13,029 nt of DNA. Origin: Victivallales bacterium. GTDB lineage: Bacteria > Verrucomicrobiota > Lentisphaeria > Oligosphaerales > Oligosphaeraceae. Under the pieces are notes generated by a model that was not told the origin of the DNA, searched no databases, and saw nothing but the letters and a program-made list of their open reading frames with translations. Positions 6,163 through 13,029 of the stretch are shown here, in pieces. Where the stretch lies: assembly GCA_017964325.1 (NCBI GenBank), contig JAGCSE010000087.1:1-13029 (forward strand), in the 5' to 3' direction. Both the position numbers and the translations under genes were made by a program. Every line of letters begins with the position of its first letter. The stretch's first letter is position 1.

Positions 6163-7593
6163 TTAGCTTTTGGCTTTTTGCTTTTCGATTCGTTCATCCA
6201 GAATGCGCCGCGTCTCGGCGGCGCGTTCGCGGCTGATTGGATAGAAATAGAACACGATCAATCCAAGCAGAAAGCCCGTAGCGGGAATCAACACATACAA
6301 CAGCTTCATACGGAAGGCAATGGCCGGATCCAATCCGCTTGTCTTCGCAATTTCCGCATCGAATCCCGTGTATTTCAGCATGAAACCGCTGATCAACGCC
6401 ATGAGAGCCTGTGCGGCTTTCTGGATGAAGCCGCGGACTGCTCCAAACATGCCTTCGCGGCGATGACCCGTCTCGCGTTCATCATCGTCGCAGATGTCGG
6501 ACAACATCGAATCCAGCATCAGCCAGCACCCCTGCATCGCCAACGCCCAGAAACCCAACGACACCAATTGCAAATACGGCCAACGCGGGTCGATCGTGAA
6601 CCACAATGACAACTGCCCGATGGTCGTAATCACCATGCCGACCATGAACGCCTCGCGTTTCCCTTTTAGACGAGACACAAATGTCAGCATGAACATGCTG
6701 ATGTAACTCACCAGCGACATGACGGTCAACGTCCATCCTCCAAGATTCCCGTTCATGCTTTCATTGCCGTTGCAGACAAGATACAAGTTCAGGAAGCTGC
6801 CAAGGGAACCAACGGCAAGAGAACCACTTAAGACAATGAAGAACCCTAGGATCACAATCAGGAACGGCTTGTTCCCGAACGTAGCCTTCGTAGCCTTCCA
6901 CAGATTCAGCTTCTCCGTCGCCTGGCTGTGCTCCAATTTCTCCTTGCAGAAAACCGCCGGCAGGAAACCACAGACAATGATGACCAGCGACATGACAATC
7001 GTCACGACGATCGAACCTTGCTGGATATTGTCGAACAATTTCTTGTTGACAGACACTTTGTAAATCCACGGCACGATGCATTGTCCCGCCAAACCGAGAT
7101 ACATGCGCCATGCCAACACACGCGTCTTTTCGTCATAATCATCTGTCAACTCGAAACCTAAAGCGGTGTAAGGCACCACAAACAATGTATAGGCCAACGC
7201 ATAGATGCAGCCGAGAATCGACACGAACAGGAATGGCCCGTTGCTGTACCAGACATTCTTTACAGACGAGAGGAAGGGCGGCATCCAGTAAAACGGCAAT
7301 AACAGTGCGCAACACAATGTACCGATGACAAGCAATGGACGGCGACGGCCCCATTTGCTACGGAAATTGTCCGACCAATTGCCGACCATCGGGTCAGTGA
7401 TGGCGTCGAAGAACCGCGGGATGGCCGTCGCGATTCCCGCAAGCGCTGGATCCATGTGAAAATAGTCCACATATACGTATAGGAAGAGGACGTTATAGAC
7501 GTTGAACATGTAGTTGTCCGCCAAGCCACCAAAGCCCCAGGCGATACGTGTCTTCAACGGAACCGTCACAATCGGTTTCTTTTGTGTTTCCAT
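6163..7593 (-). CDS. GPH-family (glycoside-pentoside-hexuronide) cation symporter
   Basis: A 476-residue inner-membrane transporter of the major facilitator type (MFS_2 family), which takes up glycosides, pentoses or hexuronides with H+ or Na+. The start chosen is the ATG at 7593, preceded by AGAGGA six bases away. A TTG start at 7629 would add 12 residues without a ribosome binding site. The family signature DAITDPMVGNWSD, then RSKWGRRRPLL, lies at about 63-88 in the loop after the second helix. Many hydrophobic segments follow, fitting about 12 helices. The C-terminus is short and charged. Its substrate cannot be told from the sequence. It is the second gene of an operon with the 2-hydroxyacid dehydrogenase 45 bp upstream, which suggests that the transported compound or a product is handled by that enzyme. 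Confidence 0.9.
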   Translation of the reverse strand: METQKKPIVTVPLKTRIAWGFGGLADNYMFNVYNVLFLYVYVDYFHMDPALAGIATAIPRFFDAITDPMVGNWSDNFRSKWGRRRPLLVIGTLCCALLLPFYWMPPFLSSVKNVWYSNGPFLFVSILGCIYALAYTLFVVPYTALGFELTDDYDEKTRVLAWRMYLGLAGQCIVPWIYKVSVNKKLFDNIQQGSIVVTIVMSLVIIVCGFLPAVFCKEKLEHSQATEKLNLWKATKATFGNKPFLIVILGFFIVLSGSLAVGSLGSFLNLYLVCNGNESMNGNLGGWTLTVMSLVSYISMFMLTFVSRLKGKREAFMVGMVITTIGQLSLWFTIDPRWPYLQLVSLGFWALAMQGCWLMLDSMLSDICDDDERETGHRREGMFGAVRGFIQKAAQALMALISGFMLKYTGFDAEIAKTSGLDPAIAFRMKLLYVLIPATGFLLGLIVFYFYPISRERAAETRRILDERIEKQKAKS

Positions 7594-7630
7594 GTGTTTT
7601 CCTCTGTATTTCCGCGTCTCTGCGTTCAAA
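7594..7630 (-). other. Intercistronic spacer with ribosome binding site and GCAGAGACGC motif
   Basis: Read on the minus strand the spacer runs GAACGCAGAGACGCGGAAAT and then ACAGAGGAAAACAC to the ATG. AGAGGA at 7605-7600 is the ribosome binding site that decides the start at 7593. The GCAGAGACGC phrase resembles purine-rich spacer sequences that recur in front of genes in several bacterial genomes. That resemblance is from memory and only one copy is seen here. Confidence 0.4.
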
Positions 7631-7638
7631 AATTAAAA

Positions 7639-8637
7639 TCACGCCATGGTCTCCGCCATTTTCTTGTTCAACTGCCATTTCATCGGCTTTCCCGCCAGAT
7701 AGCATTGGCACATTTCCACGGCATAGCGGCCCATGCGGCGGCATTCCGCCGCCATGGAGCCCGCGACATGCGGCGTCAGAATCACGTTCGGCAACGTATA
7801 GATGCGCGAACCGGGCTTCGGCGGTTCGGGATACGTCACATCGAGCACAGCCGTCAAATCAGGCCGCGCCTCCATCACATCCAACATCTCCTCCTCCGCG
7901 ATGACGGCGCCACGCGCCGTGTTGATGAACGTCGCGTTTGGTTTCATCAATTTGAAATGCTCGCCGCGAATCATACGTTCCGTCTCCTTCAGCCACGGCG
8001 TATGACACGAGACGACATCCGATTCCGCGAATACGTCATTCAGCGACTTCATCGTCACGCCCAATTCCGTCGCCGTTTCAGGCTTCGTAAACGGATCGTA
8101 TGCAATGACTTTTAGATTAAATTGCTTCAACAGTTTGGCGACCAGTTTGCCGATCATGCCGAGCGAAATCAGTCCGATCGTGCTGCCGTAGCAGCCCGGA
8201 ACTGTCTGGTCTTTTTTCGGATAGGCCTGATCTGCCTTCGCGCGATAAGCCCAACGCCAGCCGAGCTTAAGCGAAAACAGAATTTCCGCCAACGTGTATT
8301 CGGAAACGGGAATCGCATTCGCCGCCCACGAACTCGTCACGACAATGCCGCGGTCCCACATTTCATCCGTCACCATTCCACGAACGGAGCCCGCGCCATA
8401 GAACACGGCCTTCAGCTTCGGAGCCTTTTTCAAAAACGCCGCGTCCAATTTCGGAGCGCCCCAGCCGGAAAAGATGATTTCCGTCTCTGCAAGCAGTTCC
8501 GGATGCGCCATGATGCTTTCCTTCGTCTGCGGTTCGCAGAACACATCGCACATTTTTTCAATGTCCGCCACTTCCTCCGGACCGTAGATCTGGCTGTAGC
8601 TGCCTGCATTCAATATGAACATCGCTTTCGGACGCAT
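7639..8637 (-). CDS. D-isomer-specific 2-hydroxyacid dehydrogenase
   Basis: A 332-residue NAD(P)-dependent enzyme that interconverts a D-2-hydroxyacid and its 2-keto acid in the cytoplasm. The start chosen is the second of two adjacent ATGs (8637), six bases after AAGGAG; the first ATG (8640) would be only three bases away. The nucleotide-binding segment STIGLISLGMIG lies at about 152-163. Its first glycine, normally Gly-Leu-Gly, is Ser158. Asp181 after the next strand favours NAD over NADP. The catalytic triad of the family is present: Arg242 in TARGA, Glu271 in YPEPP and His290 in TPHVAG. The closest functional type (phosphoglycerate, glyoxylate, hydroxypyruvate or other) cannot be told. 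First gene of an operon with the GPH symporter. Confidence 0.92.
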   Translation of the reverse strand: MRPKAMFILNAGSYSQIYGPEEVADIEKMCDVFCEPQTKESIMAHPELLAETEIIFSGWGAPKLDAAFLKKAPKLKAVFYGAGSVRGMVTDEMWDRGIVVTSSWAANAIPVSEYTLAEILFSLKLGWRWAYRAKADQAYPKKDQTVPGCYGSTIGLISLGMIGKLVAKLLKQFNLKVIAYDPFTKPETATELGVTMKSLNDVFAESDVVSCHTPWLKETERMIRGEHFKLMKPNATFINTARGAVIAEEEMLDVMEARPDLTAVLDVTYPEPPKPGSRIYTLPNVILTPHVAGSMAAECRRMGRYAVEMCQCYLAGKPMKWQLNKKMAETMA

Positions 8638-8664
8638 CATAAACTCCTTTTGTTTTATTCCGTT

Positions 8665-8676
8665 TTCATGCATGAA
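8665..8676. promoter_or_regulatory. 12-bp perfect palindrome, candidate operator
   Basis: TTCATGCATGAA lies between the predicted -10 box (8691-8696) and the ribosome binding site of the dehydrogenase gene, just downstream of the expected transcription start. A perfect palindrome there fits a repressor operator, but no cognate regulator gene is in the window. Confidence 0.4.
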
Positions 8677-8690
8677 TCACAACCCTTTAT

Positions 8691-8718
8691 ATTATAGGCT
8701 GTTTTTCATGCCTTGCAA
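8691..8718 (-). promoter_or_regulatory. Predicted sigma70-type promoter of the dehydrogenase-symporter operon
   Basis: On the minus strand a perfect TATAAT -10 box (8696-8691) is preceded, after a 16-bp spacer, by TTGCAA (8718-8713), 4 of 6 matches to the -35 consensus. The start site would fall near 8684, giving a leader of about 47 nt before the ATG at 8637. Confidence 0.6.
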
Positions 8719-8740
8719 GAAAAGAAATGCAGGCGTGGTT

Positions 8741-8755
8741 CATTTTCAGAAAATG
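8741..8755. promoter_or_regulatory. 15-bp palindrome upstream of the promoter
   Basis: CATTTTC, one central A, then GAAAATG: a perfect 7-bp dyad about 23 bp upstream of the predicted -35 box. Its position fits an activator or second repressor site for the operon. The rest of the region from 8756 to 8872 shows no further structure that I can support. Confidence 0.35.
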
Positions 8756-8872
8756 CCGCCGATGTCACCTCAACAAAAAGATATGAGACACCACGTCAAA
8801 TGAAATGTGCCATGTTTACTAATCATTCATTTAAGTATATCAGGATTTGCATCTAATTCATGCCAAGGCATT

Positions 8873-9529
8873 TTATTGTTTTCTAGTTTTTTTTAATTCT
8901 CTCTCAAGATCTTCTATCATTTGTTTCGGCAACATTTTTTCGTCTTTTAGCCGTTTTATAAATTCCTCTTCTCTTTCTCTTCTTACATCTAGTCCAGGCT
9001 GTGGGATATGTTGTACAGGCCGGGGGGTATGCTTGATGTGTACTCCAGATGTTTTCTCATACCATTCTCTCATCGTGGGATTGGAATTCAATTCATGCAT
9101 AGGAATCGGTCTAAGATAGTCACTATAAAAAATTCTAGACATATTCCTTTTATAACTCTCTCTTATATAGTCAGATTTTTTTTGAATATTTATCAAATAT
9201 TTTTCTTTCTCTTCAATCAATTTTAGTGCCTTTACCGCCAAAAACAAACTGCCGCGTTCGTAATATATTTGAGGTAAAGACTCTAAATTAGACTCAAATT
9301 CTTGAAGTTTTTCCGCTTTTTGTGTTTCTATTCGCGTCAAAATTTCAACTGTTTTTTCATTATAATAACATGCCTTGCAGAGAGGATGGCAGCCCCCCTG
9401 ATTTTTTATAATACGCGGGGGCTCAATAATTTTCAAAATCGGCGAATCCGCCCAAATTCCACCACAAAATAGGAGGAGCAGAAATGTCAATACAAGTGTA
9501 CGCATGATGTTTCGATTATGTTTCACCAT
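8873..9529 (-). CDS. Small exported protein of unknown function, AT-rich gene
   Basis: Not recognised. The 218-residue protein begins with a Sec-type signal peptide: basic residues at 3-10, a leucine-rich core to about 23, and a likely cut after GIWA at 27. No lipobox cysteine follows the core. The mature part starts with a three-cysteine cluster, C47-x3-C51-x2-C54, then a long charged helical stretch (about 57-125) with coiled-coil character. A proline-rich linker (PRPVQHIPQP, about 169-178) leads to a very charged C-terminal helix. Starting at the ATG at 9505 (Met9) is also possible. The gene is clearly more AT-rich than its neighbours on both sides, which suggests lateral gain or relaxed selection. 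It lies 117 bp beyond carB's end with the carB terminator between, so it probably has its own promoter, which I cannot place. Confidence 0.72.
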   Translation of the reverse strand: MVKHNRNIMRTLVLTFLLLLFCGGIWADSPILKIIEPPRIIKNQGGCHPLCKACYYNEKTVEILTRIETQKAEKLQEFESNLESLPQIYYERGSLFLAVKALKLIEEKEKYLINIQKKSDYIRESYKRNMSRIFYSDYLRPIPMHELNSNPTMREWYEKTSGVHIKHTPRPVQHIPQPGLDVRREREEEFIKRLKDEKMLPKQMIEDLERELKKTRKQ

Positions 9530-9600
9530 ATCTCTTCACTCTTATCCCTGCTACTCTGGAAACCCTTCGATCCCTTTTCATCCCTTCATTCAAACTCTTT

Positions 9601-9636
9601 CTTACAAAAAACAAGCCGCTCAAATCATTGAGCGGC
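9601..9636 (-). terminator. Rho-independent terminator of carB
   Basis: On the minus strand GCCGCTCAA (9636-9628) pairs perfectly with TTGAGCGGC (9623-9615) around a 4-nt loop, followed at once by TTGTTTTTTG. This is a textbook intrinsic terminator 25 bp after the carB stop codon. Confidence 0.9.
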
Positions 9637-9661
9637 CTGTCCGCAAGCTAAAAAGCTATTC

Positions 9662-12600
9662 TCAGTTGTCCTTCAACGCCTTATGGTACGCCTGCAGCGA
9701 TTTTACGCCGCCGTCGCCCTTCTGGTATTCGGCGATGCCGCTCGCGGCGGCCTTCGCGGCCGCCATCGTCGTGATGTACGGCACGCCGTGGCGGATGGCG
9801 TTCTTGCGGATGTACGAATCATCCTGCGCACTGGCCTTGCCAATCGGCGTGTTGATGACAAGCTGGACGTCGCCGTTCTTAATCATGTCCAGAACATCCG
9901 GACGGCCTTCGTTGATCTTCGCAATCACGCGAGCGCCTACGCCGTTCTCGCGCAAGTAGTTGCCAGTTCCTTCCGTTGCATAGATGCCAAAGCCCATCAT
10001 CGCGAACTTGCGGGCAACTTCCAACGCTTCGGGACGGTCTTCCGGATTGACGGTAATCAGAACGGTGCCCTTTGTCGGCAGCGGCGGCTTCGCCGCCTCT
10101 TCCGCCTTGTAGAACGCGAGACCGAACGACGACGCCAAGCCGAGCACTTCGCCTGTGGAACGCATTTCCGGCCCAAGAACGGGATCGACTTCCGGCAGCA
10201 TGGAGAACGGGAAGACGGCTTCCTTCACGCCGAAATGCGGGAAGGATTTCGTATGCAAGTTCAAGTCTGACAACTTCTTGCCCATCATCATCTCCGTCGC
10301 AACACGCGCCATGGAGATGCCGCAAACTTTCGAAACCAGCGGTACCGTGCGCGACGCGCGCGGATTCGCTTCGATGACATAGACGACATCGTCGCAAATC
10401 GCGTACTGCATGTTCATCAGACCGACGACGTGCATCTCCTTCGCGATCCGCGCCGTATATTCGCGCAACGTTTTGATGTGCTTTTCAGGAATCGTGATCG
10501 GCGGAATCACGCAGGCCGAATCCCCCGAATGGATGCCGCACAGCTCGATATGCTCCATGATGGACGGCACAAACGCATCATGACCGTCTGCAATGGCGTC
10601 CGCCTCGCATTCCGTTGCGTGCTCCAAGAATTTATCAATGAGAATCGGCCGTTCCGGCGTCACATCTTCCGCTTTTTCAACATATTCCACAAGCATGTCT
10701 TCGTCGCGGACGACTTCCATGCCGCGGCCGCCCAACACGAAGGACGGACGAACCATCAGCGGATAGCCGATCTCATGAGCAATGGTGCGGGCTTCCTGCA
10801 GATTGCTCGCCATGCCGGAACGCGGCATTGGAATGCCAAGCTTCTCCATCATCTTGCGGAACAAATCGCGGTCTTCCGCCATGTCGATCGTCGCAGGCGT
10901 CGTGCCGAGGATGTTCACGCCGTTCTTCTCCAGCTTGTCCGCCAGATTCAGCGGCGTTTGGCCGCCGAACTGGACGATGACGCCCATCGGTTTCTCTTTT
11001 TCATAGATGCTCAGCACGTCTTCCAGCGTAAGCGGTTCGAAATAAAGCTTGTCGGACGTATCATAGTCCGTCGAGACCGTCTCTGGATTGCAGTTGACCA
11101 TGATGGTCTCATAGCCCATGTCGCGCAACGCCAAGGCGGCGTGGACGCAGCAGTAGTCGAACTCGATGCCCTGCCCGATTCGGTTCGGGCCACCGCCCAA
11201 CACCATGACTTTCTTCTTGTTGTCCGAGGCCTTGATCTTGTCTTCGCCGTTGTACGTTGAATAGTAGTAGCATGCGTCGTTGACGCCGCTGACGGGCACG
11301 TAGTCCCACGCTTCCGTGACGCCCAGCGACAACCGCTGGCGGCGAATCTGCGCCTCCGGCGTCTTCAACAGTTTCGCCAGATACATGTCGCTGAAGCCGT
11401 CCTTTTTGGCCTGAATCATCAAATCGTCGGGAAGAATCTGCTCCTGGTAGGCAAGAATCTTCTCTTCCAATTCCACAAGCTCCTTCATCTGCTCGATGAA
11501 CCACCGCTTGATGGCCGTCTTCTTGAAGAGTTCTTCCACCGTCGCGCCTTTGCGCAGCGCCTCGTACATGATGAACTGCCGCTGGCTCGTCGGCTTGTTC
11601 AAGAGATCCATCAGTTCCTGCAGCGACATGCTGTTGTAATGCTTCGCGAAACCAAGCCCCGGCTGGCCGTTCTCCAACGAACGCATCGCCTTCAAAAACG
11701 CCTCTTTATACGTCTTGCCGATACTCATGACTTCGCCGACGGCGCGCATCTGCGTGCCCAGAACGTCTTCAACGCCTTTGAATTTCTCAAACGCCCAGCG
11801 GGCGAATTTCACGACGACGTAGTCGCCGCTCGGCGTGTATTTATCGAGGCTTCCGTCGCGCCAATACGGCAGTTCGTCCAGCGTCAAACCAGCCGCCAGC
11901 AAAGCGGAAACGTATGCAATCGGGAAGCCCGTCGCCTTGGAAGCCAGTGCGGATGAACGACTTGTGCGCGGATTGATTTCAATCACGACGATGCGGTCCG
12001 TCTCCGGATTATGCGCGAACTGGACGTTCGTGCCGCCGATGACGCCGATGCCTTCGACAATCCGATACGCCTGTCGCTGCATTTCGTCCTGAAGCTCCTG
12101 GCTGATCGTCAGCATCGGCGCCGTGCAGAAGGAGTCGCCCGTGTGCACGCCGACGGGATCGACGTTTTCGATGAAGCACACCGTGATCATCTTGCCTTTG
12201 CTGTCGCGAATGACTTCCAATTCAAGCTCTTCCCATCCCTTCAGCGACTCTTCAATGAGCACTTCATGGACGAGACTCGCCTGCAGGCCGCGGGCCGCTA
12301 TTGTCCGCAACTCTTCCAAATTATAGCAGAAACCACCGCCGGTACCGCCCATCGTGTAGGCTGGACGAACGACCACAGGAAAACCGATTTCCTTCGCAAC
12401 GCGTTCCGCATCCTCCACGGAATGAACGGTTTCGCTCTTCGCCATGTCGATGCCCAGCGAATCCATCGTCTCCTTGAACGCGAGACGGTCTTCACCGCGC
12501 TTGATGGCGTCCAGCTGCACACCGATAACCTTTACATTATATTTATCAAGGATGCCTTTGAACGACAGTTCGCTGGCGAGATTCAAGGCCGACTGGCCGC

Positions 12601-12871
12601 CGAGATTCGGCAGCAACGCGTCCGGCCGCTCTTTTTCGATGATCTCCTCCATGCGCTCCGCGTTCAACGGCTCGATATACGTCGTGTCCGCCATGCCCGG
12701 ATCCGTCATGATGGTGGCCGGATTGGAGTTCACAAGAATGATTTCGTAGCCCAGACGTCGAAGAGCCTTGCAGGCCTGAGTCCCGCTGTAGTCAAATTCA
12801 CAAGCCTGTCCGATGATGATAGGACCCGAGCCTATGATCATCACTTTCTTAATGTCTTCGCGTTTCGGCAT
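9662..12871 (-). CDS. carB: Carbamoyl-phosphate synthase large subunit
   Basis: A 1069-residue protein, essentially the length of Escherichia coli CarB (1073). With ammonia supplied by the small subunit CarA, it makes carbamoyl phosphate from bicarbonate and two ATP for pyrimidine and arginine synthesis. The two homologous halves are both visible. The first starts with GSGPIIIGQACEFDYSG at about 14-30. The second starts with VLGGGPNRIGQGIEFDYCC at about 555-573. Each is followed by an ATP-grasp region (ATP-binding glycine loops MGGTGGG near 170 and LGGRGME in the second half). The C-terminal allosteric MGS-like domain covers about 930-1069 (ATEGTGNYL, VINTP). GAGGA stands about seven bases before the ATG at 12871. 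It has its own terminator. The gene for the small subunit carA is not adjacent on either side within the window. Confidence 0.98.
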   Translation of the reverse strand: MPKREDIKKVMIIGSGPIIIGQACEFDYSGTQACKALRRLGYEIILVNSNPATIMTDPGMADTTYIEPLNAERMEEIIEKERPDALLPNLGGQSALNLASELSFKGILDKYNVKVIGVQLDAIKRGEDRLAFKETMDSLGIDMAKSETVHSVEDAERVAKEIGFPVVVRPAYTMGGTGGGFCYNLEELRTIAARGLQASLVHEVLIEESLKGWEELELEVIRDSKGKMITVCFIENVDPVGVHTGDSFCTAPMLTISQELQDEMQRQAYRIVEGIGVIGGTNVQFAHNPETDRIVVIEINPRTSRSSALASKATGFPIAYVSALLAAGLTLDELPYWRDGSLDKYTPSGDYVVVKFARWAFEKFKGVEDVLGTQMRAVGEVMSIGKTYKEAFLKAMRSLENGQPGLGFAKHYNSMSLQELMDLLNKPTSQRQFIMYEALRKGATVEELFKKTAIKRWFIEQMKELVELEEKILAYQEQILPDDLMIQAKKDGFSDMYLAKLLKTPEAQIRRQRLSLGVTEAWDYVPVSGVNDACYYYSTYNGEDKIKASDNKKKVMVLGGGPNRIGQGIEFDYCCVHAALALRDMGYETIMVNCNPETVSTDYDTSDKLYFEPLTLEDVLSIYEKEKPMGVIVQFGGQTPLNLADKLEKNGVNILGTTPATIDMAEDRDLFRKMMEKLGIPMPRSGMASNLQEARTIAHEIGYPLMVRPSFVLGGRGMEVVRDEDMLVEYVEKAEDVTPERPILIDKFLEHATECEADAIADGHDAFVPSIMEHIELCGIHSGDSACVIPPITIPEKHIKTLREYTARIAKEMHVVGLMNMQYAICDDVVYVIEANPRASRTVPLVSKVCGISMARVATEMMMGKKLSDLNLHTKSFPHFGVKEAVFPFSMLPEVDPVLGPEMRSTGEVLGLASSFGLAFYKAEEAAKPPLPTKGTVLITVNPEDRPEALEVARKFAMMGFGIYATEGTGNYLRENGVGARVIAKINEGRPDVLDMIKNGDVQLVINTPIGKASAQDDSYIRKNAIRHGVPYITTMAAAKAAASGIAEYQKGDGGVKSLQAYHKALKDN

Positions 12872-12960
12872 GAATGTTCCTCAAAATAATGTTGCAGACT
12901 GTTACATCCTGTCCATGACGCCTGTGAAAATCAGCCGATCATGGAACAAGCCGAAAATTA

Positions 12961-12988
12961 AATATACACTTTTTGGCAAAATAATCAA
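12961..12988 (-). promoter_or_regulatory. Candidate promoter of carB
   Basis: On the minus strand TTGATT (12988-12983) and TATATT (12966-12961) are separated by 16 bp, matching 4 of 6 and 5 of 6 consensus bases. The leader would be roughly 80 nt. I see no terminator-like hairpin with a T-run in it, so no attenuator can be claimed. Confidence 0.45.
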
Positions 12989-12996
12989 GAAAGCGC

Positions 12997-13029
12997 CTCT
13001 AGCGTTTCTATATTCTCTAGATCTTCTAG
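12997..13029. repeat. Degenerate 9-bp CTCTAG array at the right edge
   Basis: CTCTAGCGT at 12997, TTCTATATT at 13006, CTCTAGATC at 13015 and TTCTAG at 13024 keep a 9-bp period and the YTCTAK core of the array at 1-151, with variable third triplets. The sequence is cut by the window end, so its length is unknown. Confidence 0.7.

Noticed and set aside
7594..7629. TTG start at 7629 for the symporter
   Set aside because: The added 12 residues have no family counterpart, and the ATG at 7593 has a well-placed AGAGGA.
10430..11260. Long plus-strand open frame opposite carB (276 residues), and another at 12011-12889
   Set aside because: Composition is that of an antisense frame of a GC-rich gene (His-, Arg- and Asp-rich), with no domain; carB on the other strand explains the sequence.

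Overview
The window looks like a chromosomal piece of a moderately GC-rich bacterium. My best guess is a host- or sediment-associated member of the PVC group (Lentisphaerota/Kiritimatiellota-like). This rests on a secreted beta-helix protein beside a FAD_oxidored-type protein with a carbohydrate-binding-like tail, a GPH sugar symporter, and intergenic spacers made of short AT-rich repeats. The assignment is inference; no rRNA or other phylogenetic marker except carB is present.

Layout. Positions 1-223 hold a 9-bp tandem array of CTCTAG plus three bases (1-151), then a 7-bp CATTANN array (171-220), and no gene. Four plus-strand genes follow with gaps of 38-59 bp, probably one operon: a divergent MurC/Mpl-type Mur ligase (224-1615), a secreted pectate-lyase-like right-handed beta-helix protein (1654-2811), a FAD-dependent oxidoreductase with a C-terminal beta-sandwich-like extension (2871-4637) and a histidine phosphatase (4694-5419). 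A second CATTANN array fills the gap before the phosphatase. A large inverted repeat at 5429-5475 probably ends this unit.

Next comes a self-contained transcription unit: a promoter with a perfect TTGACA -35 box, two interleaved inverted repeats over the promoter and start region, a strong ribosome binding site and one 171-residue protein of unknown function (5569-6084). A dyad at 6101-6142 lies between it and the convergent minus-strand genes. On the minus strand, a D-2-hydroxyacid dehydrogenase (8637 to 7639) and a GPH-family sugar/uronide symporter (7593 to 6163) form a two-gene operon. It has a TATAAT promoter and nearby palindromes that could be operators, which suggests uptake and reduction or oxidation of a sugar- or uronate-derived acid.

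An AT-rich stretch (about 8640-9660) carries a small secreted or periplasmic protein of unknown function with a three-cysteine cluster (8873-9529). A textbook Rho-independent terminator (9601-9636) then ends the large subunit of carbamoyl-phosphate synthetase, carB (12871 to 9662), the only firmly housekeeping gene here. It has a plausible promoter at 12961-12988. The extreme right end (12997-13029) is again a degenerate 9-bp-period CTCTAG array, so the same repeat family lies at both ends of the window.

I see no RNA gene, CRISPR array, transposase or complete prophage. The most unusual features are the CTCTAG arrays, the heptamer leaders, the promoter region of the 171-residue orphan and the atypical Mur ligase.
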